55,456 bases of DNA, from assembly GCA_964632945.1 (NCBI GenBank), contig CAZWCX010000037.1, positions 1 to 55,456 on the forward strand, written 5' to 3'. The notes under the pieces are model-generated. The model was not told the origin of the DNA. It saw only the letters and a program-made list of their open reading frames with translations, and ran no database searches. The DNA comes from CAZWCX01 sp964632945. GTDB lineage: Bacteria > Planctomycetota > MHYJ01 > WSZJ01 > CAZWCX01. Each line of letters starts with the position of its first letter. Position 1 is the stretch's first letter. Positions 8,690-17,406 of the stretch are shown one piece after another. Made by a program: the position numbers and the translations under genes.

Positions 8690-9616
8690 ATGGGCGAGGC
8701 CCCGGCTTCCCCCGAACTGCTGGACCCCCTGAGCGTCCTGGTTGCCGGGACGCCGCTCGATCTCGATGCCGCCTACCGGTACTGCGCGCGCGTCGCCCGC
8801 GCCCGGGCCCGGAACTTCGCCTGGGGCTTCCTGCTCCTGCCCGCCGCCAAGAAGCGCGGCATGGTCGCGGCCTACGCCTTCAGCCGGGTCTGCGACGACA
8901 TCGTCGACGAACCACGCGCGCGCGAGGACAAGATCCGGCTCCTGGCCGAAGTCCGCCGCGAGCTCGATCGCTGCCTGGACCGGCCGAGCGCCTGTCCGAT
9001 CTTTCTGGCCCTGGCGGATACGGCGCGACGATTCGGCATCCCGATCCCGCTCTTCCACGAACTCGTGGACGGCGTGGAGATGGATCTGGACGTCCGCCGG
9101 TACGAGACCTTCGCCGATCTCCATCCCTACTGTTACCGGGTCGCCTCGGTGGTCGGCCTGATCTCGATGGCGATCTTCGGGACGTCCGACGCCGATCGGG
9201 CCCGTCCGGGCGCGGTCGACCTCGGTCTGGCGATGCAGCTCACCAACATCCTGCGCGACGTGAGGGAGGATCTGGAGGCGGGGCGGATCTACCTGCCGCG
9301 AGACGAGATGTCCCGGTTCGGCGTCGGCGAAGACGACCTGCGCCTGGGGAGGATGACCGACGGCGTGCGCGCGCTCTTCGCGTTTCAGGCCGCGCGGGCG
9401 CGGGAGCACTTCGCCCGTGGGCGTGCGCTCCTGCCGTACGTCGACGCCGATGCCCGCTTCTGTCCCTCCGTGCTGCAGGGGATCTACGAACGGCTGCTCG
9501 ACCGCATCGAGAAGCGCGGATTCGACGTCTTCTCCGGGCGCGTCCGGGTCCCGACCCTCCACAAGCTCGCGATCGTGGCGAGGTGCGCGCTCGGGCGCGC
9601 AGGGGAAGCGCGGTAA
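8690..9616 (+). CDS. Squalene/phytoene synthase family protein
   Basis: A 308-residue trans-isoprenyl diphosphate head-to-head condensing enzyme of the squalene/phytoene synthase family. Both Mg-diphosphate-binding aspartate motifs are present: DDIVD (residues 69-73) and DVRED (190-194) within QLTNILRDVREDLEAGRIYLP. YAFSRVCDD and the Arg-rich Asp-flanking segments are also family features. The product could be phytoene, presqualene diphosphate/hydroxysqualene (HpnC/HpnD type) or squalene; sequence alone does not decide, and no desaturase, hopene cyclase or other hpn/crt gene lies in the window. A GGGAGG site precedes ATG 8690. Its precursors would come from the MEP pathway, represented here by ispD and ispF. 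The gene ends with a TAA stop. Confidence 0.9.
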   Translation: MGEAPASPELLDPLSVLVAGTPLDLDAAYRYCARVARARARNFAWGFLLLPAAKKRGMVAAYAFSRVCDDIVDEPRAREDKIRLLAEVRRELDRCLDRPSACPIFLALADTARRFGIPIPLFHELVDGVEMDLDVRRYETFADLHPYCYRVASVVGLISMAIFGTSDADRARPGAVDLGLAMQLTNILRDVREDLEAGRIYLPRDEMSRFGVGEDDLRLGRMTDGVRALFAFQAARAREHFARGRALLPYVDADARFCPSVLQGIYERLLDRIEKRGFDVFSGRVRVPTLHKLAIVARCALGRAGEAR

Positions 9617-9622
9617 GGCCGC

Positions 9623-9652
9623 TTGACAGGTTCCCTCGCGCGCCCCTACGAT
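9623..9652 (+). promoter_or_regulatory. Promoter of the split Ser/Thr kinase gene
   Basis: A perfect TTGACA (9623-9628), an 18-bp spacer and TACGAT (9647-9652), 44 bp upstream of the kinase start. The intact promoter suggests the locus is still transcribed. Confidence 0.7.
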
Positions 9653-9695
9653 ACCTGCGTGCCTGCGATTCCGTCGCCCTGTGCGAGCCCGGATC

Positions 9696-10550
9696 ATGTC
9701 CTCCCCCGAGTCCTCCGATTCAGACGCCCCGAATTCCTCCTCGTGCGAGGGCGGCGGTCCGGAGCAGCGTAACCCGAGCGACGCTCCCCACGAACCCGGC
9801 GCGACGGTGCGCCGCCCCTCCGCGCCGGACGCGACCCCCGGCGGGAGACCCGCGCCCCGGAGCGCGGAGGACGCGACTCTGACCGAGCGCGAGCTCCGGG
9901 CGAACCCCACCCGCGCGCTTCGGCCGGACCGCTCCGAAGCGGAGACGGCGATCGATCGACCCCAGGGTGCGGCGGGCGACGGGGAGGCGCCCGCTGTGGG
10001 GCCGCCGCCCGAGACCGCAGGCGTACCGTTCGGACGCTACCGCCTGCTCGAGGAACTCGGCCGCGGCGGCATGGGGGTGGTTTGGAAGGCCTGGGACCCG
10101 CAACTCCGGCGCACCGTCGCCCTCAAGCAGATCCTCGTTTCGGGTGGCGTGACGGAGGAACATGTGACCCGATTCCTGCGCGAGGCGCAGCTTGCCGCCC
10201 GACTGCAGCACCCGAACATCCTCCCGGTTCTGGACGTGGGGGAGTTCGAGGGGAATCGCTATTTCACGACCACCTATCTGCGCGCCCGGCCGCTGGATCG
10301 TGTCTTCGACGATCGGCCGCCGCTGAGCACGCTCGTGGATTGGATCCACACCATCGCCGGCGCGCTCGACTACGCCCACGGGCAGGGGGTCGTGCATCGG
10401 GACATCAAACCCGGCAACATCCTGGTCGACGACCGGCAGCAGGTGTTCGTCATGGACTTCGGCCTGGCGAAAGACGTGCACTGCGGCGGCAGCCCGCTCA
10501 CCCCCTCGCGCGCGCTCACGATCTGCGGGGACCTCCTGGGCACGCCGTAA
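9696..10550 (+). pseudogene. Ser/Thr protein kinase, N-terminal part ending at an in-frame TAA
   Basis: Eukaryotic-type (PknB-like) kinase. A disordered acidic/Pro-rich tail of about 110 residues precedes the catalytic domain: YRLLEELGRGGMGVVWKA (P-loop, 114-132), VALK (Lys144), HRDIKPGN (234-241) and DFG (254-256). The frame stops at a TAA (10548-10550) straight after GDLLGTP, where active kinases continue with xYMSPEQ. The same frame resumes one codon later and runs on without further damage to 11897. A GAA-to-TAA change would explain the break: the second kinase in this window reads GTPEYMAPEQ. The N-terminal product lacks the C-lobe and should be inactive alone. Alternatives are a sequencing error or readthrough. 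Confidence 0.85.
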
Positions 10551-10553
10551 TAC

Positions 10554-11897
10554 ATGAGCCCGGAACAGGCGATGGGGGGGGCCGCGCGCGCCGGCCCGGA
10601 GAGCGATCAGTTCTCGCTCGGCGCCGTCCTGTACGAGGCGCTGACCGGGCAGCGCCCGTTCCAGGGCGCGACCCTGCGCGACCTGCTCAATGCGATCGCA
10701 CGAGCCGATCCGCCCGCCCCGCGCCGCCTGGATCCGCGGATTCCGGTCGACCTGGAGGTCATCTGTCTGCGGGCCCTCGAGAAGGCTCCGGCGCAACGCT
10801 ACCCGACCATCGGGGAATTCGCGGCGGACCTGCGCCGCTATCGGGAAGGCGAGCCGATCCTGGCGCGCCCGCAGCCGTGGTTGGTCTCCTTGGCGCGGCG
10901 CTGCCGCCGTCACCAGCGCATTCTGCTGCCGGTCTGCCTGACGCTCGCGGCGGTCGCCGCGACCGGGATCTTGTGGGGGGAGCGCGTAGGCCGGGAGCGG
11001 GAAGCGCTCGCCCTTCTCGAGCAGGGCCGACCGGGGCTCGAAAAGGCGTTTCATTCTCTCAGCCGGCCCGACTACGATCGCGACGACCTGGCGCGACGCA
11101 TCGCGCAGGCGAGAGTCCCGCTCGAGGCGGCGGCGCGGCTCGCCCCGCATCTTCCGGTCGTCCATCTGCAGTTGGGGCGCGCATGGTTCCTCGCCGGGGA
11201 AGAGGCCCGCGCCGAGGCCGCCTGGCGGGCGTCGATCCGGTGCGACGCCTCGTTCGGACCCGCGCGCTACCACCTGGGCCGCCTCCTGCTCATCCGCGCC
11301 TTCCTCCTCGACCTGGCCGGGGATCGCGAGGACGCGGCGCCGCTCCGGGCCGCGAGCCGGGAACTGCTTCGGGAGGGCGCGCAAGAGCTCGAGTACGGCT
11401 GGAAGGCGGGGGGCGCGGGAGGTTCGGTCGAGGGGGAGGTCTTTCGCCCCGAGGAGATGCTGGGCGCGATTCGCGGTCTCCTGGCGGGGGAGCGCGAACA
11501 GGTGCGCACGCTCCTGGAGAACGCGGTGAACCGAATGTCCGCCGCCGTCGGAAGCGAGGAGCTTTGGTGGATCCTGGGATGCGTCGAGGAAGGGCCGGGG
11601 CGTGTGGCGGCGTTCGAGGCCTCCTTGCGGGCGCGGCCGCGCTTCGGCCTCGCGCTCCTCGGTCGGGGAGCCGCCCGGCACGCCTCCGGGGATCTTGCGG
11701 GTGCGCAGGCGGACCTCGACGCCGCGTTGCAGGACAGTCCAAACCTGGCTCCAGCACTCTTTCGCCGGGCCCTGGTGCGATTCGAGCGCGGTGATCGTGA
11801 CGGCGCCGCCGCCGATCTCGTCGCCGCGGCCGCCCACACGGCCTCTCCCGCGCTCCGACAGCGGGCGGAACAGCGCCTCCAGGCCCTCGGGCGGTGA
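10554..11897 (+). pseudogene. Ser/Thr protein kinase, C-terminal part (C-lobe, TM, TPR-like tail)
   Basis: This is the continuation, in the same frame, of the kinase interrupted at 10548-10550. It begins YMSPEQ and carries the rest of the C-lobe: SDQFSLGAVLYEALTGQRPF, then the Arg-containing RALEKAPAQRYPTIGEFAADL. A single transmembrane segment follows (ILLPVCLTLAAVAATGILWG), then a helical region of about 280 residues with TPR-like helix pairs (for example FGLALLGRGAARHASGDLAGAQADLDAAL). An ATG lies three bases after the stop (TAATACATG), so a separate 447-residue polypeptide could in principle be made by reinitiation. The intact 1.3-kb frame argues that the nonsense change is recent or artefactual. 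Confidence 0.8.
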
Positions 11898-11943
11898 TGG
11901 AGCCCCCCGGCCGCGGCGCCTTCCGCCCCCGTCAGGGTTTCCG

Positions 11944-11971
11944 TTGACCTCTCCCGCGGCCCGGATACGAT
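11944..11971 (+). promoter_or_regulatory. Promoter of the TRAP transporter operon
   Basis: TTGACC (11944-11949), a 16-bp spacer and TACGAT (11966-11971), followed by a CCGGAGGAA ribosome-binding site (11992-12000) directly before ATG 12003. Confidence 0.65.
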
Positions 11972-12002
11972 GGGAACTTCGCGCCCCCCTTCCGGAGGAA
12001 CC

Positions 12003-12935
12003 ATGAGCCCCCGCCGTCTGCGCCCGTCCGCTCTCCTCGCTGCGCTCCTCCTGGCCGCACTTGCCGTTCCCGCCTGTCGCATGAACCGGTTCATCGCCGA
12101 CCAGATGACGTCGAGCCTCAAGGACCAGCTCCAGGCGTTCGAGCGCGAGACCAACGTGAAACACGCGCGCGAGGCGGGGCCGGCGCTGCTCAAGATGCTC
12201 GACGGATTCCTGGTCAGCAGCCCCGAAAACCCCGAATTGCTGCTCGCCGGCACGCGCATGAACGTCCTCTTCGGCTTCGCCTTGATCGAGGAGGAGGACC
12301 CCGCGCGGGCGAAGGACCTGTATGCCAAGGCGCGCGGATACGGGGAGCGCGTGCTGACGCGACGCAAAGGGTTTCTGGAGGCGACCCGGTCGGGTGGCGC
12401 CCCGCTGGAGTCGGCCTTGGCCGGGCTCCGCAAGGAAGACGTGCCGGAGTTGTTCTGGACCACGTTCGCCTGGGGGGCGTCCGTCAACCTGCAGCGCAAC
12501 TCCCCCGACGCGATCGCCGACCTGCCCACCGTGCAGACGATGATGCAGCGGGTCCTGGCCCTCGACGAGACCTATTACCAGGCGGGGCCCCACCTCTTCT
12601 TCGGGGTCACCTACGGGGCGCGCACCAAGGCCATGGGAGGCGATCCCGACAAGTCGCGGGAACACTTCGAGGCGGTCCTGCGGCTGACCGGCCGCCGGTT
12701 CCTCCTCGGTCAGGTGCTCTACGCCCGTTTCCACGCCGTCCAGGTCCAGGACCGGGACCTGTTCGTGCGCCTTCTCGAGGAGGTGCGGGATGCGCCGGCC
12801 GACCTCGACCCGGAACAGTCGCTGGCCAATGCCGTGGCGCGCGAACGGGCCGGGCGCTTGCTCAAGAAGGTGGATGACCTGTTCCTGCCCCCGATGCCGG
12901 AGGAGGGAGAGGAAGGGGCGGGCGAGACGCCCTGA
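12003..12935 (+). CDS. tatT: TRAP transporter T-component lipoprotein (TatT-like)
   Basis: A 310-residue helical lipoprotein (lipobox near LAVPAC, Cys about 24) resembling the TatT family, the TPR-type partner of tripartite ATP-independent periplasmic transporters (TPATs, described from Treponema pallidum Tp0956/Tp0957). In those systems TatT oligomers bind the substrate-binding protein TatP. Supporting features are the characteristic start after the lipid anchor (MNRFIADQMTSSLKDQL), the helix-pair segment LLAGTRMNVLFGFALIEEEDPARAKDLYAKARGYGERVL, and above all its place immediately upstream of P, Q and M genes. The substrate is unknown; hydrophobic acids have been proposed for TPATs. A clear promoter and Shine-Dalgarno precede it. 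Confidence 0.85.
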   Translation: MSPRRLRPSALLAALLLAALAVPACRMNRFIADQMTSSLKDQLQAFERETNVKHAREAGPALLKMLDGFLVSSPENPELLLAGTRMNVLFGFALIEEEDPARAKDLYAKARGYGERVLTRRKGFLEATRSGGAPLESALAGLRKEDVPELFWTTFAWGASVNLQRNSPDAIADLPTVQTMMQRVLALDETYYQAGPHLFFGVTYGARTKAMGGDPDKSREHFEAVLRLTGRRFLLGQVLYARFHAVQVQDRDLFVRLLEEVRDAPADLDPEQSLANAVARERAGRLLKKVDDLFLPPMPEEGEEGAGETP

Positions 12936-13017
12936 TCGGTCCGCCGAACCCCCGGCCGCGCGGCCCCGTCGCGGACCCGTCGTCCCCCCCGTATCCCGCG
13001 TTCCACGGAGAAACCCC

Positions 13018-14019
13018 ATGCATCGCACGACCTGGATTGCCGCCGCCCTCCTGCTGCTCGGTTCCGGGGCGTCCCTCGCCCAGGATTCCGTCACCCTCCG
13101 GACCGCGACCCTCGCGCCCGAAGGCTCCAGCTGGATGACCCTGCTGGAGGAGATGAACGCCGAGGTCAAGGAGAAGACCGGCGGCAAGGTGGAGTTTCAG
13201 TTCTACCCCGGCGGCGTCGCCGGCGACGAAAAGCTCGTCGTCAAGAAGCTGCGGATCGGGCAGGTGCACGCGGCCGGATTCACCGGCATCGGGCTCGGGG
13301 ATCTCCTGCCTGAGGCGCGCATCCTCGACATCCCGTACCTGTACCGCGACCACGCCGAAACCGACCGGATCCGGGCCCTGCTCCAGCCTCGCTTCGAGAA
13401 GACCCTCGAGGAAAAAGGGTACGTCGTCCTCGGCTGGTCCGACGCCGGCGCCGTCTACCTGTTCAGCGGGGCGCCCATCCGCAATGTCCCGGACATTCGT
13501 TCGCGCAAGGTTTGGGTCTGGGAAGGGGACCCCGTGGCGGAGGCGAGCTTCCGCGCGACCGGGGTCGGGCCGATCCCGCTCGCTTTTCCGGACGTCTTGA
13601 CCTCTCTCCAGACCGGGCTGATCGACACCGTCTACATCTCGCCGCTGGCGGCGATCGCGCTGCAGTGGTTCAGCAAGGTGAAGACGATGACCGACATGCC
13701 GATCATCGATGCCGTGAGCGTCCTGCTGGTGTCGAAGAAGGCATGGGAGAAGATCCCGGAGGAGACCCGCGCGACCGTCCTGGAGGTCACGCGCCGATAC
13801 AGCAAGAAGCTCGTCGCTTCCACGCGGAAGGAGAACGACGATTCCATTCGCGTGCTCCAGGAAAAAGGGATCGAGATCGTCAAGCCGGACGAAACCACGC
13901 GCGGGGAGTTCGATCGCATCGCCGGGGACGTGAGCAAGGCCATGGTCGGCAAGCTCTATCCGCAGGAGATGCTGGACGAGGTGCTCAAGACTCTGACGGA
14001 GATGCGGACGGGAAAGTAG
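13018..14019 (+). CDS. dctP: TRAP transporter substrate-binding protein (DctP/TatP-type)
   Basis: Periplasmic solute-binding subunit of a TRAP transporter, 333 residues, with a cleavable signal peptide ending near SGASLA-QD. DctP-family landmarks are TLAPEGSSWMTLLEEMNAEV at the N-terminus, VEFQFYPGGVAGDEKLVVKKLRIGQVHAAGF, the central VWVWEGDPVAEASFRATGVGPIPL in place of the usual R-anchored carboxylate site, and DVLTSLQTGLIDTVYISPLAA. The canonical carboxylate-binding Arg region reads IRSRKVWVWEGD, so the ligand may not be a simple dicarboxylate. The gene lies 82 bp after tatT and 164 bp before dctQ; substrate captured here would pass to the QM membrane complex. Confidence 0.93.
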   Translation: MHRTTWIAAALLLLGSGASLAQDSVTLRTATLAPEGSSWMTLLEEMNAEVKEKTGGKVEFQFYPGGVAGDEKLVVKKLRIGQVHAAGFTGIGLGDLLPEARILDIPYLYRDHAETDRIRALLQPRFEKTLEEKGYVVLGWSDAGAVYLFSGAPIRNVPDIRSRKVWVWEGDPVAEASFRATGVGPIPLAFPDVLTSLQTGLIDTVYISPLAAIALQWFSKVKTMTDMPIIDAVSVLLVSKKAWEKIPEETRATVLEVTRRYSKKLVASTRKENDDSIRVLQEKGIEIVKPDETTRGEFDRIAGDVSKAMVGKLYPQEMLDEVLKTLTEMRTGK

Positions 14020-14183
14020 CGCCGGAGGGCCGGCGGGGTCCCGGAGCCTCGCGGCCCCGGGCCGGATCCCGAGCGGGCGCGGTCGCGCGCACGGGCCGGG
14101 TTGCGCCGCTCGTGCGTGTTTTCGGACGGGTGTTCCGGGCGTGCGGGCGAGCCGTGGCGGACGACGAAAGGGACGACGGGGGA

Positions 14184-14774
14184 ATGGGCGTGGACGAAGC
14201 ACCGGGCGATTCCGGGTCCCGCGTGATGCGGATCGCCGGCGTCCTCCGCCGGATCGACGCCTGGATTGCGCGCGGGGAGAGCGCGCTTCTGGTGGCGCTG
14301 CTCGGGCTCCTGGTCGTGGCCGGGTTCTGGCAGGTGGTCCAGCGCAACCTGGGTACGGCGGCGGCATCCTGGGTCGACACGTTCAACCGCCACCTCGTCC
14401 TCTGGATCGGCCTGCTCGGGGCCATGCTGGCTACCCGCGAGGGGAAACACGTCAACATCGAGGCCGTGCGGAAGTTCCTGCCCGCCGCGATCGAACGCTG
14501 GGTGGACTCGGTCGTGCACCTCTTCGCCGCGGGTGTGTCGGCCTTCTTCGCCTGGGTGGCCTGGCTGTACCTGGAAGGGGAGATCGCCGCCCCCTCGGTA
14601 CTCTTCCGCGTCGAGGTCCTGGGATGGGCGGTCCGAACCTGGTGGACCGAGACGATCCTGCCGATCGCCTTCCTGATGATCGCCCTGCGCTTCCTGGCCC
14701 GCAGCATCGCGTCCGTCGTCGGCGTCCCGAAGCCGCCGTCGACGGACACCGAAGGGACGGTGGCGATCCCATGA
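14184..14774 (+). CDS. dctQ: TRAP transporter small membrane subunit (DctQ)
   Basis: The four-helix small permease subunit of a TRAP transporter, 196 residues. Hydrophobic segments are visible at LLVALLGLLVVAGFWQVVQRN, HLVLWIGLLGAMLATREGKHVNIE (the hallmark DctQ segment), VHLFAAGVSAFFAWVAWLYL and WWTETILPIAFLMIALRFLARS. The start is taken at ATG 14184 behind a GGGGG stretch; an in-frame ATG at 14226 would remove 14 charged residues and is also possible. The stop overlaps the dctM start in an ATGA, which suggests translational coupling and 1:1 assembly of Q and M. Confidence 0.92.
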   Translation: MGVDEAPGDSGSRVMRIAGVLRRIDAWIARGESALLVALLGLLVVAGFWQVVQRNLGTAAASWVDTFNRHLVLWIGLLGAMLATREGKHVNIEAVRKFLPAAIERWVDSVVHLFAAGVSAFFAWVAWLYLEGEIAAPSVLFRVEVLGWAVRTWWTETILPIAFLMIALRFLARSIASVVGVPKPPSTDTEGTVAIP

Positions 14775-16066
14775 CCCTCGCCCTGGCCCTCGTCATCCTC
14801 GCGCTCGCCCTCCTCGGCGCGCCCCTCTTCTCGGTGATCGCGGCGGCCGCGTTTCTCGGCCTGTGGGCCACCGCGCCCGCGCCGGAGGACTTCCTCACGT
14901 TGTCCCAGTCGTTGCCGATGGAACTGTACGGCAAGATGGCCGGGTCGCCCCTCTTCGTGACCCTGCCTCTCTTCACGTTCGCGGGGTACCTCCTGGCGGA
15001 AAGCCGCGCGCCCCAGCGTCTCGTTGCGGTGTCGCAATCCCTGCTCGGATGGCTACCCGGCGGCGGCGCGCTCGTGGCGATCGCCACCTGCGCCTTCTTC
15101 ACCGCCTTCACCGGCGCGTCCGGCGTCACCATCATCGCGCTGGGCGGGCTTCTCTACCCCCTCCTGGCCCGGGATGGATACACCGAGAAGTTCAATCTCG
15201 GCCTGATCACCACCGGCGGATCTCTCGGCCTGCTGTTCCCGCCCAGCCTCCCCATCATCCTCTACGGACTCATCGCCGGGGTGGACATCGACCACCTGTT
15301 CCGGGCGGGGATTCTTCCCGGCCTCTTCCTCATGCTCGTCCTCGCCGCGTACTCCGCCGTCGCGGGACGGGGACAGGGACGGACGCTGACCCCGTTCTCC
15401 GTTCGTGAGGCCGCCCAGGCGCTCCGCGCGGCGGCCTGGGAACTGCCCATCCCCGCGATCATCCTGGGCGGGATTTACGGGGGGTTCTTCACGCCGAGCG
15501 AGGCGGCGGCGGTCACCACGGTCTACGTCCTCTTCGTCGAGGTCGGAGTCTACCGGGATGTCTCGGTGCGCGCGCTTCCGGACCTTGCCCGGCGCAGCAT
15601 GATTCTGATCGGCGGCGTGCTGATCATCCTGGCGGCCGCGCTCGGCTTCACCAACTTCCTCATCATCGAAGAAGTGCCGCAGAAGATCCTCGGCGTCATG
15701 CGCGCCCACATCGACAGCAAGGTCACGTTCCTCATCCTCCTGAACGTGTTCCTGCTCATCGTCGGCTGCCTCATGGACATCTTCTCCGCGATCCTCGTCG
15801 TGGTGCCCCTGATCGCGCCGATCGCCCGCCAATACGGCGTCGACCCCGTCCACCTCGGCATCATTTTCCTCACCAACCTGGAGATCGGCTACATCACGCC
15901 GCCGGTGGGCATCAACCTGTTCCTCGCCAGCCTGCGGTTCAAGCGGCCCGTCATCGACCTTTACCGCGTGGCCGTGCCGTTCTTGATCCTGCTCCTGTTC
16001 GCCCTGATCGTGATCACCTACGTCCCCTGGCTCTCCACCGTCGGAGTGCCGGCCCCCGGCAAGTGA
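14771..16066 (+). CDS. dctM: TRAP transporter large permease subunit (DctM)
   Basis: The 431-residue polytopic subunit that carries sodium-coupled substrate translocation. Diagnostic DctM segments are FVTLPLFTFAGYLLAESRAPQRLV, FFTAFTGASGVTIIALGGLLYPLL, GLITTGGSLGLLFPPSLPIILYGLIAGVDI and EIGYITPPVGINLFLASLRF; the GxxGLLFPPSxP and ITPPVGxN repeats line the substrate/ion path. About 11-12 membrane helices are evident. Its first codon overlaps the dctQ stop. A LOG-family gene begins 10 bp downstream, so the operon may extend to it. Confidence 0.96.
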   Translation: MTLALALVILALALLGAPLFSVIAAAAFLGLWATAPAPEDFLTLSQSLPMELYGKMAGSPLFVTLPLFTFAGYLLAESRAPQRLVAVSQSLLGWLPGGGALVAIATCAFFTAFTGASGVTIIALGGLLYPLLARDGYTEKFNLGLITTGGSLGLLFPPSLPIILYGLIAGVDIDHLFRAGILPGLFLMLVLAAYSAVAGRGQGRTLTPFSVREAAQALRAAAWELPIPAIILGGIYGGFFTPSEAAAVTTVYVLFVEVGVYRDVSVRALPDLARRSMILIGGVLIILAAALGFTNFLIIEEVPQKILGVMRAHIDSKVTFLILLNVFLLIVGCLMDIFSAILVVVPLIAPIARQYGVDPVHLGIIFLTNLEIGYITPPVGINLFLASLRFKRPVIDLYRVAVPFLILLLFALIVITYVPWLSTVGVPAPGK

Positions 16067-16076
16067 GGCCCCGCCC

Positions 16077-17138
16077 ATGGCGCTGCAATACGGCATCGGC
16101 GACGAAGCCGCCGACGATGCCATCGTGGCCCTCATCAACCTCGTGGGAGGCTCGCCGCACTCCGATCTCATCAAGGAGGTGATCGTCACCGCGCTCAAGG
16201 CGGTCGAGGACGGAATGTCGCGCGGGGACGTCAAGGTGATGAACACCGCGATGAAGGAGATGCGCTACGCCTTCAAGATCTTCAGCCGGTACCGGCACAT
16301 CCGCAAGGCCGCCGTGTTCGGTTCCGCGCGCATCCCGGAGGACGCGCCCGCCTACCGGCAGGCGTACGAGTTCGCGCAGGCGATGACGCACCATGGCTGG
16401 ATGGTCATCACCGGGGCCGGCGACGGGATCATGAAGGCGGGACACGCGGGGGCCGGACGCGAAAAGAGCTTCGGTGTGAACATCCGACTGCCGTTCGAAC
16501 AGACCTCGAACAACATCATCCGCAACGATCCGAAGTTGATCAACTTCAAATACTTCTTCACGCGCAAGCTCATGTTCGTAAAGGAGTCGGACGCGGTCGT
16601 CCTGTGCCCGGGCGGATTCGGCACCATGGACGAAGGATTCGAGTGTCTCGTCCTCGTGCAGACCGGCAAGAGCAACCCCGTGCCGATCGTCATGCTCGAC
16701 GAGGCCGGCGGGGGATACTGGAAGGCGTGGGACGAATACGTGCGGCGCCAGTTGCTCGAACGCGGGCTGATCTCGCGGGATGACGTCCACCTCTACCGCA
16801 TCGTCGACAACGCCGAGGCCGCCTGCGCGGAGATCACCCGCTTCTATCGCCGCTACCACTCCAGCCGGTACGTGCAGGACAAGTTGGTGATTCGGATGAC
16901 GCACCCGCTCGACGGCGCCGGGCTCGACGCCCTGAACGTGGAGTTCCCCGACCTGCTGGCTTCCGGGACGATCGAACAGTCGGCCGCGCTGCCCGAGGAG
17001 GCGGAGGACCAGGCGCTGCTCCCGCTGCCGCGACTGGTGCTGCGCTTCCAGCGGCGCAACTTCGGCCGCCTGCGGCTGCTGATCGACCGGATGAACGACT
17101 GGCCGCTGCCGGTGCCCCCGACGTCGCATACGCCGTAG
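16077..17138 (+). CDS. LOG family protein (nucleoside monophosphate phosphoribohydrolase-like)
   Basis: A 353-residue protein with the LOG/'lysine decarboxylase-like' Rossmann domain: AAVFGSARIPEDAPAYRQAYEFAQAM, MVITGAGDGIMKAGHAGAG and the signature PGGFGTMDEGFE, with the catalytic Arg/Glu arrangement (FFTRKLMFVKESDAVV). LOG proteins cleave the N-glycosidic bond of nucleoside 5'-monophosphates to free base and ribose 5-phosphate. This one carries about 75 extra residues at the N-terminus and about 100 at the C-terminus, making it longer than the roughly 190-residue cytokinin-activating type, so its substrate need not be a cytokinin precursor. It follows dctM by 10 bp; a functional link is not evident. 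Confidence 0.88.
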   Translation: MALQYGIGDEAADDAIVALINLVGGSPHSDLIKEVIVTALKAVEDGMSRGDVKVMNTAMKEMRYAFKIFSRYRHIRKAAVFGSARIPEDAPAYRQAYEFAQAMTHHGWMVITGAGDGIMKAGHAGAGREKSFGVNIRLPFEQTSNNIIRNDPKLINFKYFFTRKLMFVKESDAVVLCPGGFGTMDEGFECLVLVQTGKSNPVPIVMLDEAGGGYWKAWDEYVRRQLLERGLISRDDVHLYRIVDNAEAACAEITRFYRRYHSSRYVQDKLVIRMTHPLDGAGLDALNVEFPDLLASGTIEQSAALPEEAEDQALLPLPRLVLRFQRRNFGRLRLLIDRMNDWPLPVPPTSHTP

Positions 17139-17170
17139 GACCGACGGTGGCAGCGCCTCGCGGGATCGGC

Positions 17171-17205
17171 CGCCGGGGGCCGCCAAAGCCTTCGCCGCCC
17201 CGGCG
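17171..17205. terminator. Possible bidirectional hairpin between converging genes
   Basis: A perfect 8-bp inverted repeat, CGCCGGGG (17171-17178) and CCCCGGCG (17198-17205), lies 32 bp after the LOG gene and upstream of the convergent aldehyde dehydrogenase stop. It lacks a U tract. Confidence 0.35.
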
Positions 17206-17406
17206 ACCCCCGCCTCTCGCGCCGCTCCCGCGGTTCCGTGCCGCCCGCCTGCCCTCGCGGCCTGCCGGTTCCTTCCGATGGGGAATGGTATCGTGTAGAC
17301 AATAGTCGTTACAACACACAACATCGACCCGAGAGGTCCCGCACCGACGCCGGGGCCGGCCCGGCAGGCGGTCCGACCCCGGCTGGGCGCAGTCGCGGGT
17401 CCGGCA

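Noticed and set aside
10548..10550. Reassignment of TAA to a sense codon as the explanation of the split kinase
   Set aside because: The squalene/phytoene synthase gene and the tmRNA tag both end with TAA at natural positions, and no other gene in the window contains an internal TAA.
9720..13187. Very long minus-strand open frame (over 1100 codons) opposite the kinase and TatT genes
   Set aside because: Its product is Arg/Pro/Gly-rich with no family motif and mirrors strong coding on the plus strand. At this GC content stops are rare in shadow frames.
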